6,858 nucleotides of DNA, from the NCBI GenBank assembly GCA_943324415.2, contig CALPLN020000099.1, forward strand, positions 1-6,858. Direction: 5' to 3'. Within the stretch, counting starts at the first letter, position 1. Every line of letters starts with the position of its first letter. The translations under genes were made by a program, and so were the position numbers. The stretch comes from Sediminibacterium ginsengisoli (GTDB taxonomy: Bacteria; Bacteroidota; Bacteroidia; Chitinophagales; Chitinophagaceae). This document shows positions 1 through 6,475 of this stretch, in pieces. A model generated the notes under the pieces. It was not told the DNA's origin, made no database searches, and saw only the letters and a program-made list of their open reading frames with translations.

Positions 1-322
1 ATTTATCTAACTGAGGTAAACCATCAATCGCATCACCTGTTACATTGAACAAACGACCATTGATACCTTCACCAACTGGCATTGAAATTGCTTTACCGGT
101 ATCTACTACTTCCATTCCTCTCACTAAGCCTTCGGTACCATCCATTGCAATTGCACGAACGCTATCTTCACCTAAGTGTTGTTGAACTTCTAGTACTAAT
201 TTTTCACCGTTAGGACGAGTGATTTCAAGGGCATTGTATATTTCTGGTAATACACTTTTAGTTGAAAAGTGTACGTCTACAACCGCACCAATAATTTGTT
301 TGATTTTACCTGTTGTTGCCAT
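1..322 (-). CDS. atpD: ATP synthase F1 subunit beta, N-terminal part (partial)
   Basis: This is the first 107 codons of the catalytic beta subunit of F1Fo ATP synthase, which makes ATP on the cytoplasmic face of the inner membrane; the gene runs off the window edge. The translation begins MATTGKIKQIIGAVVDVHF and continues through GEDSVRAIAMDGTEGLVRG (about residues 50-68) and ends near FNVTGDAIDG, all typical of the beta-subunit N-terminal beta-barrel domain. The Walker A loop would lie just beyond the edge and cannot be checked. The ATG at 322 is the natural start, as the protein begins there as in relatives. No Shine-Dalgarno is present; the upstream sequence is A-rich. In many Bacteroidota atpD and atpC stand apart from the other atp genes, and the glycerol genes immediately upstream fit that layout. 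It has its own promoter (see 386-416). Identification is near certain. Confidence 0.97.
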   Translation of the reverse strand, partial: MATTGKIKQIIGAVVDVHFSTKSVLPEIYNALEITRPNGEKLVLEVQQHLGEDSVRAIAMDGTEGLVRGMEVVDTGKAISMPVGEGINGRLFNVTGDAIDGLPQLDK

Positions 323-357
323 ATTGTTAATTGTTTTTACACCCCCCTTTTAAGAGG

Positions 358-381
358 CGAAAATGGATATACTCCATTTCG
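358..381 (-). promoter_or_regulatory. 5'-UTR hairpin at the start of atpD mRNA
   Basis: A perfect 7-bp inverted repeat (361-367 and 373-379) encloses a 5-nt loop. Allowing one bulged base, the stem extends to 9 bp (358-381, RNA arms CGAAAUGGA and UCCAUUUUCG). It lies immediately downstream of the predicted transcription start, so it would form the extreme 5' end of the atpD transcript. There is no U-tract after it in the transcribed direction, so it does not look like an intrinsic terminator for glpF. An mRNA-stabilising or translation-tuning role is a guess. Confidence 0.5.
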
Positions 382-385
382 GCTG

Positions 386-416
386 CAAAGGTATGGATTT
401 GAGACTTTATTGCAAA
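386..416 (-). promoter_or_regulatory. Bacteroidota-type promoter for atpD
   Basis: On the minus strand TTTG (413-416) is followed after 19 bp by TACCTTTG (386-393), an exact match to the Bacteroidota primary sigma consensus TTTG / TAnnTTTG at normal spacing. The transcription start would fall near 380-382, giving a 5' UTR of about 60 nt before the atpD ATG at 322. The upstream element lies within a few bases of the glpF stop codon (407-409), so the promoter overlaps the 3' end of glpF. The motif and spacing are seen directly; activity is inferred. Confidence 0.75.
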
Positions 417-1117
417 AAATGTACGTAGATAATACTAGCTAATATTCCTCCTACGATTGGGCCAAGCATGGGAATCAAAGAATACGCCCAGTCACTATGC
501 CCTTTCCCCTTGATTGGCAATAAGTTATGCATTATTCTAGGCCCAAAATCTCGAGCAGGATTAATCGCAAAACCTGTTGGTCCACCCAAGCCGTATCCGA
601 TTCCTGCAACCAAAAATGCTACAGGCAAAGCACCCAATGCGCCTAAATCTGCCGAAGCTGGCTGGATATAAAAAATGGCTAACATGAAAACAAAACTTGC
701 CATAGTCTCTACAATGAAATTTTGAGGCAAATTTCTGATAGCAGGCCCTGTTGCAAAACAAGCTAAAATGACTGCTTGATCTTGCGTTTCATTAAAGTGG
801 TCCTTGTAAACCATCCAAACAATAAAAGCGCCCATCATTGCGCCAGAAATTTGAGCTAGGATATACAACGGCACTAAGCTCCATGCAAATTTTCCAGCTG
901 TAGCTAATGAAATAGTGACCATGGGATTGAGGTGTGCCCCACTTATTTTACTTGAAAAATAGACCCCAATAAATACCGCCATTGTCCATCCAAGAATAAT
1001 TGAATTCAATCCGCTATTGTTTCCTTTTGTTTTGGGCAATAAAACATTCGCGACTACGCCATTGCCAATCACGATTACAATTGCAGTACCAAAACATTCT
1101 GCTAAAAATGGAGTCAT
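407..1117 (-). CDS. glpF: Glycerol facilitator, MIP/aquaporin family
   Basis: A 236-residue inner-membrane channel of the major intrinsic protein family, predicted to let glycerol diffuse into the cell. Both half-helix signatures are present: SGAHLNPMVTI (59-69) and GFAINPARDFGPR (182-194). The Asp after NPAR is typical of aquaglyceroporins. By eye, the four constriction residues of E. coli GlpF (W48, G191, F200, R206) map to W44, G174, F183 and R189, all conserved, which favours glycerol over water alone. The first motif is NPM instead of NPA, an unusual change. Six hydrophobic segments plus two half-helices fit the family, and the length is slightly short because the loops and C-terminus are trimmed. 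It starts 4 bp after the glycerol kinase stop, so the two are surely co-transcribed. The start at 1117 has no Shine-Dalgarno, but the MTPFLAECFGTA beginning aligns with the family. The order kinase-then-channel is the reverse of E. coli glpFK. Confidence 0.93.
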   Translation of the reverse strand: MTPFLAECFGTAIVIVIGNGVVANVLLPKTKGNNSGLNSIILGWTMAVFIGVYFSSKISGAHLNPMVTISLATAGKFAWSLVPLYILAQISGAMMGAFIVWMVYKDHFNETQDQAVILACFATGPAIRNLPQNFIVETMASFVFMLAIFYIQPASADLGALGALPVAFLVAGIGYGLGGPTGFAINPARDFGPRIMHNLLPIKGKGHSDWAYSLIPMLGPIVGGILASIIYVHFLQ

Positions 1118-1121
1118 AAAA

Positions 1122-2603
1122 TTATAGATTAGTCATTTGAATTGCTTTTTTCCATCCTTGAATTCCTTTCTGTATATCGCCCTGATCTAGGTTGGGCTGA
1201 AAAACTTGGTCCACCTTCCATTTTTCGGCTATATCGGATTCGTTTTCCCAAAAACCAACTGCCAAGCCAGCTAGATAAGCTGCCCCTAAAGCGGTCGTTT
1301 CGATAATGGTAGGTCGAATTACTTTTGTAGCTAAAATATTGGATTGAAACTGCATCAATAAATTATTTTTTGTTGCCCCACCATCTACTCTTAATTCTGC
1401 AATCGGAATTTGCGCATCAGATTCCATTGCTTTTAATACATCATAAGTTTGATAGGCAATACTTTCCAAGGCAGCGCGCGCAATGTGAGCAGCATTGGTT
1501 CCTCTCGTGATGCCAACAATAGTTCCTTTTGCATGCTGATTCCAATAGGGCGCTCCTAACCCAGCAAAGGCAGGGACCATATAAACTCCATCGGTATCTG
1601 TTACTTGTGCAGCTAAACTTTCAACTTGATCTGAATCTCGGATTAAATGAAGCCCATCTCTTAACCATTGAACGACTGCACCTCCAATAAAAACACTACC
1701 CTCTAGAGCATAATACGTTTTTCCATTTCGTTGCAATGCAATAGTTGTCAATAAATTATTTTTTGAACTAACCGCTTTTTCTCCTGTATGCATTAACATA
1801 AAACATCCAGTGCCATAGGTATTTTTTACCATGCCAGGTTGAGTGCAAATCTGACCAAACAAAGCCGCTTGTTGATCTCCAGCAATTCCCGCAATGCTAA
1901 TTTTTTTATTTGACACCAATAGATCGGTGTATCCATAAACCTCACTACTACTTTTTACTTCAGGCAATATTGAAATTGGAATATTAAATAGCTCTAATAA
2001 TGCACTATCCCATTTTAATTCATGAATATTAAAAAGCATCGTTCTAGATGCATTGGTCGCATCCGTAATATGTATTGCTCCATTGGTTAATTTCCAAACC
2101 AACCAACTATCAATTGTTCCAAAACAAAGCTCCCCCTTGTCGGCTTGTTCTCTTGCGCCTTCTACATGATCTAGTATCCATTTTATTTTGGAAGCAGAAA
2201 AATAAGCATCAATGATCAATCCAGTTTTTTCCTGAATCAGCGACTGTTTACCTGCTAGTTTTAATTGGTCGCAAAAATCTGCAGTCCTTCTATCTTGCCA
2301 AACAATCGCATTGTAAATTGGCAGTCCAGTGACCTTGTTCCAAATAACTGTTGTTTCACGTTGATTGGTAATTCCAATTGCTGCGATGTCGAATTTGTCG
2401 ATGCCTTGTTTTGAAATGACTTCGGAAGCAACACCTATTTGTGTACTCCAGATTTCCATTGGATCGTGTTCTACCCAACCAGGTGATGGAAAAATTTGTG
2501 TAAACTCTTTTTGAGCAATAGAAATGATTTGACCTTCATGGTCAAATAAAATAGCACGGCTACTTGTTGTTCCTTGATCTAGTGCGAGAATGCATGTTGG
2601 CAT
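1122..2603 (-). CDS. glpK: Glycerol kinase (FGGY family)
   Basis: Phosphorylates glycerol with ATP to sn-glycerol 3-phosphate in the cytoplasm, trapping what the adjacent channel admits and feeding phospholipid synthesis or glycolysis. At 493 residues it is full length. Visible motifs are the phosphate-binding DQGTTSSRA (9-17), NQRETT (80-85, glycerol-binding R82 and E83), Y134, the first FGGY signature region YFSASKIKW (134-142), AGDQQAALFGQ (241-251, catalytic D243), YGTGCFMLM (263-271) and the second FGGY signature DGGATKNNLLMQFQ (407-420). The E. coli fructose-1,6-bisphosphate loop GGKGGTR is absent; the region reads VSNKK (230-234). The C-terminal tail also lacks the E. coli EIIA-Glc contact sequence, and no histidine is seen where Gram-positive enzymes are phosphorylated by HPr. 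The start is fixed by an in-frame TAA at 2616-2618, leaving ATG 2603 as the first start. It lies 32 bp after the envC-like gene with no promoter motif found between, and 4 bp before glpF. Confidence 0.97.
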   Translation of the reverse strand: MPTCILALDQGTTSSRAILFDHEGQIISIAQKEFTQIFPSPGWVEHDPMEIWSTQIGVASEVISKQGIDKFDIAAIGITNQRETTVIWNKVTGLPIYNAIVWQDRRTADFCDQLKLAGKQSLIQEKTGLIIDAYFSASKIKWILDHVEGAREQADKGELCFGTIDSWLVWKLTNGAIHITDATNASRTMLFNIHELKWDSALLELFNIPISILPEVKSSSEVYGYTDLLVSNKKISIAGIAGDQQAALFGQICTQPGMVKNTYGTGCFMLMHTGEKAVSSKNNLLTTIALQRNGKTYYALEGSVFIGGAVVQWLRDGLHLIRDSDQVESLAAQVTDTDGVYMVPAFAGLGAPYWNQHAKGTIVGITRGTNAAHIARAALESIAYQTYDVLKAMESDAQIPIAELRVDGGATKNNLLMQFQSNILATKVIRPTIIETTALGAAYLAGLAVGFWENESDIAEKWKVDQVFQPNLDQGDIQKGIQGWKKAIQMTNL

Positions 2604-2635
2604 GATGGCAAATTTTTAATGCCTGAAATCGACTA

Positions 2636-3988
2636 TTACCTTCTGGCTTTTAACCAATTTTCAGGATCAAAATATACCGCTTTTTCATTACAAATAGAGA
2701 ATAAAACAGCTCCTTCCCCATCTAAATTGATGCCAGAACGACCAATTACGGTCCCCGCCTTCACTTCTTGCCCATTACTTACAGATGCACTGCTCAGGCA
2801 TGAAAATGCAGTAAAATATTTACCATGTTTGATCAATACCGTCTTATCCCCATTCACGTCACCCACATATACTACAGACCCATTGGCAACACTTTTCACA
2901 GCGGTTCCTTTAGGAACTGCCACTTCGATACCATCACTTTTACGGTCTAATTTGGTGCCGGGGATACTCTCCACGCCAAAATGTATATTGACGATTCCCG
3001 TTGCAACAGGCCAAGGTAAACCCCCTTTATTATTTTCAAAAGAAATAGATGTCTCTCTACCCTCTTCGGTTGTTTCTAACGCTGAATAAGGACGATTGCT
3101 TGTCGTACTTTTTAAACCCCCTTCAACTTTGCCCACAGCAGGAATTGATTTTGGTTTAACATCCGATGAAGCCGTTGCTTTATTATTATTAGCATTGGCC
3201 GCTTTTAGCTTAGCCAACCGCTCATTCTCTCTTCTTAGCGCCTCTTGCATTTCTCTTTTAATGACCGCAGCAATAGCCGCTTGCATCTTTCTACGTTGCG
3301 CTTCCTTTTGTCTTACCTGCGTTGTAATTTCTTGCTCTTTGCTCTTTAACTGTTTCACAACTTTATCCTGCTCTTTGCGGTCATCTTGTAACACTTTCAA
3401 TTGTACAGTTTGAGCAGTGAGTGTTTTTAATCGATCTTGTTTATTTTCACTTAGAACGTTGATCTTAGACTTTAAATTTTGTTCTGAAAGACCAATTGCC
3501 ATGGCTTGTGCTTCTCTATTTTGACGATAACTTTTTAAATAAGTAATGCGTTTTACTGCATCATTGAAACTTCCTGCAGAAAATAAAAAATTCAGGTATT
3601 CATAACCGCTTCTGCTTTGATAAGCAAATACAATACTCTTAGCGTATCTGTATTTTAAAGTATCCAATTCATTGTTCAATCTCCTTACATCCTGTTGATT
3701 CGTCTGAATGGCATTGTCTAATAATTTAACTTGCTTAGCTATACCATTGATCAATGCTTCTCTTTTTGAAATTTTATTTCTTATAACTGCCAACTGAGCC
3801 AATGAACTTTTTTTATTCTTCTTAGTTTGATCTAATAATCTATTTAAATCATCTAGCTCTCTTTGCAATGATTGTGCTTGCTTTTGCAAATCATCTCTTG
3901 AATTGCCATTTTGCGCAATTGCATTGTTAAAAAAACAAGCTAAGAATAGGCAGATAAATAAGGTCCAATTTTTAATCATAACATTCAT
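2636..3988 (-). CDS. envC: EnvC-like murein hydrolase activator (coiled coil plus degenerate LytM domain)
   Basis: A 450-residue exported protein. Residues 1-25 are a signal peptide with likely cleavage after AIA, before Q26. Residues about 30-262 are rich in Lys, Glu and Gln with heptad-like spacing and should form two long coiled coils around a helical centre (SGYEYLNFLFSAGSF, 127-141). A low-complexity Asn/Ala/Ser/Pro linker (263-300) leads to a LytM/M23 domain (about 325-450). The metal-binding residues of active M23 enzymes are missing: the usual HxGxD is SDGIEV (351-356) and the HxH strand is LFSICN (429-434); only the HG at 388-389 remains. E. coli EnvC is degenerate in the same way and activates amidases at division, so a non-catalytic activator is the best reading. 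The start is M1 or M4; M1 follows an A-rich stretch and is preferred. The gene lies 11 bp after the DUF4292 gene. An amidase or FtsX-type partner is not in this window. Confidence 0.85.
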   Translation of the reverse strand: MNVMIKNWTLFICLFLACFFNNAIAQNGNSRDDLQKQAQSLQRELDDLNRLLDQTKKNKKSSLAQLAVIRNKISKREALINGIAKQVKLLDNAIQTNQQDVRRLNNELDTLKYRYAKSIVFAYQSRSGYEYLNFLFSAGSFNDAVKRITYLKSYRQNREAQAMAIGLSEQNLKSKINVLSENKQDRLKTLTAQTVQLKVLQDDRKEQDKVVKQLKSKEQEITTQVRQKEAQRRKMQAAIAAVIKREMQEALRRENERLAKLKAANANNNKATASSDVKPKSIPAVGKVEGGLKSTTSNRPYSALETTEEGRETSISFENNKGGLPWPVATGIVNIHFGVESIPGTKLDRKSDGIEVAVPKGTAVKSVANGSVVYVGDVNGDKTVLIKHGKYFTAFSCLSSASVSNGQEVKAGTVIGRSGINLDGEGAVLFSICNEKAVYFDPENWLKARR

Positions 3989-3999
3989 TTTTCACTTTA

Positions 4000-4827
4000 T
4001 TATTTGCGTCTGCCTATTTTAGGAACAGCAAAAGTGTATTTCAAGGGTTCGTCAAAATTAAATTCTTTTATTTCCATTCCAATATCCAATTTAGACTGTG
4101 CATTGATTGAGATAGTCCTGAATAATGGAAATTGTGTATTGTTAACCAAAGTGTGTTGGCTATAGTTTATATCACATGTTCTGTGCTTAGCAATATCTAC
4201 GTCATCCAACTTTAGCTGGACCAATTTAGTATTGTCTTCACTAAGGATGATTAAATTTTTGAATAATTTACCCATTAAGCTTACTTGTAATCTTTCATTG
4301 ATCACTTTGTATGAAACGATATCGATACTATCCATAAAAATTGGATTACCAATCACTAAGTCTTCGATAGTTTGATAGGTCAATGGAATCTTAATGACTT
4401 CCTGTAAATAAGACAAGGGATGTCGTTCAGTTTTTTTAGATAAAGGAAATACTAAAACGATACTGTCTTTATTGATAAATGCTTTTAAACCAATGACCCC
4501 CATCGCACCTCTTATGGTAATATACATACCGCTATCTTTCTGAATACTCAAATTTGCGATATAACTATCCTTATTCTTACTCGTTTCGTAATCCATTTTC
4601 AACTTCGCATTCATTGTATTGAAGTTGATTTTTGTGTGCGCAATATTGTGCACTAAGCCTTCTACCATTAAAACCGAATCTAGTCTTGCTTTTTCAGCCA
4701 ATGCAGCCGAATCTGGTAACACTTTAACAGACAAAGCATCTTGTATCACCTGTACCTTCTTTACGTTTGCACATGCAACAGTAAAAAGTACCAACATTAA
4801 AACAAGACTATTTTTAATTATTCGCAT
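4000..4827 (-). CDS. DUF4292 family lipoprotein, function unknown
   Basis: A 275-residue predicted lipoprotein. The N-terminus has two basic residues, a hydrophobic stretch and FTVAC, with C19 as the probable lipidated cysteine. The residues that follow (ANVKK) carry no acidic surface-export signal, so a periplasm-facing anchor is more likely than surface display. The mature part resembles DUF4292 of Bacteroidota: a FNTMNAKLKMDY strand (69-80), alternating beta strands such as NLSIQKDSGMYITIRG (92-107), IGLKAFINKDSIVLV (112-126), a LVIGNPIFM segment (157-165) and a C-terminal FNFDEPLKYTFAVPK (256-270). The beta-rich pattern suggests an open-barrel lipid-binding fold of the LolA/LolB kind, but this is only an inference from strand pattern. 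It starts 9 bp after dut and ends 11 bp before the envC-like gene. From memory, DUF4292 next to an EnvC-like gene recurs in the phylum, pointing to an envelope role. The family assignment is fairly firm; the function is not known. Confidence 0.83.
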   Translation of the reverse strand: MRIIKNSLVLMLVLFTVACANVKKVQVIQDALSVKVLPDSAALAEKARLDSVLMVEGLVHNIAHTKINFNTMNAKLKMDYETSKNKDSYIANLSIQKDSGMYITIRGAMGVIGLKAFINKDSIVLVFPLSKKTERHPLSYLQEVIKIPLTYQTIEDLVIGNPIFMDSIDIVSYKVINERLQVSLMGKLFKNLIILSEDNTKLVQLKLDDVDIAKHRTCDINYSQHTLVNNTQFPLFRTISINAQSKLDIGMEIKEFNFDEPLKYTFAVPKIGRRK

Positions 4828-4836
4828 GTGCTAATT

Positions 4837-5277
4837 TTAAATTTTACCCGTATGGCCAAATCCACCCTCTCCTCTTTGGGTTGACTCCAAACTATCTACC
4901 AATTGCCATTCCATTTTTTCGACTTTCTGAAACACGATTTGTGCAATGCGATCGCCATCATGAATCACTTGATGTTCATTGGAAAGATTGATCAAAATCA
5001 CTTTGATCTCTCCTCTATAATCTGCATCTATTGTACCAGGTGTGTTTAAACAAGTCAACCCTTGTTTAATTGCCAATCCGCTTCTTGGTCGCACTTGGGC
5101 TTCCCAGTTATTGGGTAAAGCAATATGCAAACCTGTAGGAATCAAAATACGCTCCAATGGAGCCAATGGAATGGGTGCAGCGATAAATGCACGTAAATCT
5201 AAACCGGAAGACCCTTCCGTCGCATAAGCTGGCAATGGATGATGACTGTGGTTAACAATGGGAATGATTGTAGACAT
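4837..5277 (-). CDS. dut: dUTP diphosphatase (dUTPase)
   Basis: Hydrolyses dUTP to dUMP and pyrophosphate, keeping uracil out of DNA and supplying the dTMP precursor. At 146 residues it is a standard trimeric dUTPase with all five motifs in order: GSSGLDLRA (22-30), RPRSGLAIKQG (63-73), GTIDADYRGEIKV (81-93, catalytic D86 and the Y87 that discriminates against ribose), GDRIAQIVF (108-116) and RGEGGFGHTG (135-144), the flexible C-terminal arm that closes the site. The last motif has HTG where many enzymes have STG. The start at 5277 gives the short N-terminus expected of the family. It is the first gene of a tight run (9 bp to the DUF4292 gene) and has a candidate promoter directly upstream (5284-5291) that would leave almost no leader. 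Its presence with envelope genes is probably positional rather than functional. Confidence 0.97.
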   Translation of the reverse strand: MSTIIPIVNHSHHPLPAYATEGSSGLDLRAFIAAPIPLAPLERILIPTGLHIALPNNWEAQVRPRSGLAIKQGLTCLNTPGTIDADYRGEIKVILINLSNEHQVIHDGDRIAQIVFQKVEKMEWQLVDSLESTQRGEGGFGHTGKI

Positions 5278-5283
5278 GTGCTA

Positions 5284-5291
5284 CAAAAGTA
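5284..5291 (-). promoter_or_regulatory. Candidate -7 promoter element for dut
   Basis: TACTTTTG on the minus strand matches the Bacteroidota TAnnTTTG element exactly and ends only 6 bp before the dut ATG (5277). No clean TTTG lies 19-21 bp upstream; the nearest is a TTTC about 21 bp away. If it is used, the mRNA would begin within about 1-5 nt of the start codon. The element sits inside the small inverted repeat CTAC-TTTT-GTAG (5281-5292). The 64-bp gap between porV and dut is the largest upstream of this gene run, so a promoter here is reasonable, but the missing upstream box lowers confidence. Confidence 0.4.
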
Positions 5292-5341
5292 GTTAAAAAA
5301 GCAGGTAAATAGAAACGAGTAAGCTTTAGTTAACAAATTAT

Positions 5342-6475
5342 TTAGAAGTAAAATATGGAGCCAAAACGCAAAGTATTAGACAAAGGATTTCTTGTAATCC
5401 CACCTCCTGTAGGCACCAAATAGGAAATATTGAACTTTGACTGTTGGTATTGAAAACTAGAACCTACCGTAAAGTACTGCATGCTTCCCAAGTTCTTATT
5501 ATTGTCTACAAAATATCCAGCCCTCAAATGAAAACGATCTGAATAATTATATTCAGCTCCCAAGGATATTTTCAAAGATTCAGATAATGGCATGCCATAT
5601 TTATTCGAAAAGGAATTAAACCAACTCGATACTACTGATTGAGAAAAATACTGATCTACAACTTCTGGGTCACTACTGATTGGGCTTGCAGGTACCATTA
5701 ATCGATTCACATCCACACCCACTTCTATTGAATTCTCTTGATCAAATCTATTCAAATAAGCTACGCCTAATCCGATATTAGCTGGGATGAAATATTTATT
5801 TTTTGATTCATTCGAATAACTCACTTTGCCACCTAAATTAGATAAAACCAACCCTGCATGGAACCCTTCCATATCCTCATTTTGCTTGTAGAATAAACTA
5901 ATGTCCCCTGCGAAAGTGTTACCAGCTTTGTAATTGGTGCCATTGGTGCCATATGAGCCTTGTACCAATCTAGAATGGATATACCTTAAAGTTACACCCA
6001 TGCTAAGGGCATCGGTTAATAATATATTGTAACCGAAATCATAACTAAATTCCGAAGGCCTTTGAGATGGCAAGGTCGAAGTTCCAGACTCGTCTGTGAA
6101 ATCAATATTGCCTAAACTAAAAAAACGCAAAGAACTATTAATCCCACTATAGCTATTGATTTGTTTAAAATATCCAGCACTCGCTAAATACACATCATTT
6201 AAGCCTAAGTCTTTTAACCATGGTGTATAATTGATTAAAAAACCACGATTGTTGTTCATGTAAGGAATCTTGGCAGTGTTGCCAAAAAGATCATTGGCCT
6301 CTGGTGACATTGCAATAGATAAGTTTCCCATTCCACCAGATCTTGCATCCGGAGAAATCATCATAAATGGGACGGCAGTACTTTGTAATTTAAGCGTTGT
6401 TTGTGCGTTTAATGAAGCAGCTACAAAAACTAAAATTACACAGATGGCTAATTTGAATGAGTCCGTTTTTATCAT
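5342..6475 (-). CDS. porV: Type IX secretion system outer-membrane protein PorV
   Basis: A 377-residue outer-membrane beta-barrel of the FadL-like PorV family. In the type IX system PorV collects cargo from the translocon by its C-terminal domain and delivers it to the PorU sortase for anchoring. Residues 1-24 form a signal peptide ending LNA before Q25. Next comes the family's N-terminal SPDARSGGMGN (41-51), then amphipathic strands with aromatic girdles, for example SLRFFSLGNIDF, FSYDFGYNILLTDALSMGVT and LKISLGAEYNYSDRFHLRAGY. The chain ends LRFGSIFYF, with the terminal Phe typical of barrel proteins inserted by BamA. It lies 53 bp after a gene end that looks like porU; porU-porV adjacency is well known in Bacteroidota. 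A 9-bp tandem repeat encodes GTNGTN in a probable loop. The paralogue PorQ is an alternative, but the length and neighbour favour PorV. The start at 6475 gives a complete signal peptide. Confidence 0.9.
   Translation of the reverse strand: MIKTDSFKLAICVILVFVAASLNAQTTLKLQSTAVPFMMISPDARSGGMGNLSIAMSPEANDLFGNTAKIPYMNNNRGFLINYTPWLKDLGLNDVYLASAGYFKQINSYSGINSSLRFFSLGNIDFTDESGTSTLPSQRPSEFSYDFGYNILLTDALSMGVTLRYIHSRLVQGSYGTNGTNYKAGNTFAGDISLFYKQNEDMEGFHAGLVLSNLGGKVSYSNESKNKYFIPANIGLGVAYLNRFDQENSIEVGVDVNRLMVPASPISSDPEVVDQYFSQSVVSSWFNSFSNKYGMPLSESLKISLGAEYNYSDRFHLRAGYFVDNNKNLGSMQYFTVGSSFQYQQSKFNISYLVPTGGGITRNPLSNTLRFGSIFYF
5933..5950. repeat. Perfect 9-bp tandem duplication inside porV
   Basis: ATTGGTGCC occurs twice head to tail with no mismatch (5933-5941 and 5942-5950). 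It keeps the reading frame and encodes Gly-Thr-Asn twice in the polar segment QGSYGTNGTNYKAG, probably a loop between barrel strands. It looks like a recent in-frame slippage event. Confidence 0.85.

Noticed and set aside
358..381. The hairpin as a Rho-independent terminator of glpF
   Set aside because: The stem is AT-rich and short, and no U-tract follows it in the transcribed direction; its place right after a strong promoter fits a 5'-UTR element better.
561..761. 66-codon minus-strand open frame inside glpF
   Set aside because: It lies in another frame of a clear aquaporin gene, and its Cys/Phe/Arg-rich translation matches nothing recognisable.
2668..2677. CAAAATATAC as a possible glpK -7 element
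   Set aside because: Read on the minus strand it does not fit TAnnTTTG at the required positions, and no upstream TTTG at proper spacing supports it.
2619..3413. Two long plus-strand open frames (156 and 105 codons) opposite the envC-like gene
   Set aside because: They share one antisense frame of a well-supported gene, have low-complexity composition and resemble no known family; they look like codon-usage shadows.
4619..5227. Plus-strand open frames of 71 and 61 codons opposite the DUF4292 gene and dut
   Set aside because: Both are antisense to well-supported coding sequence, with no promoter or start context.
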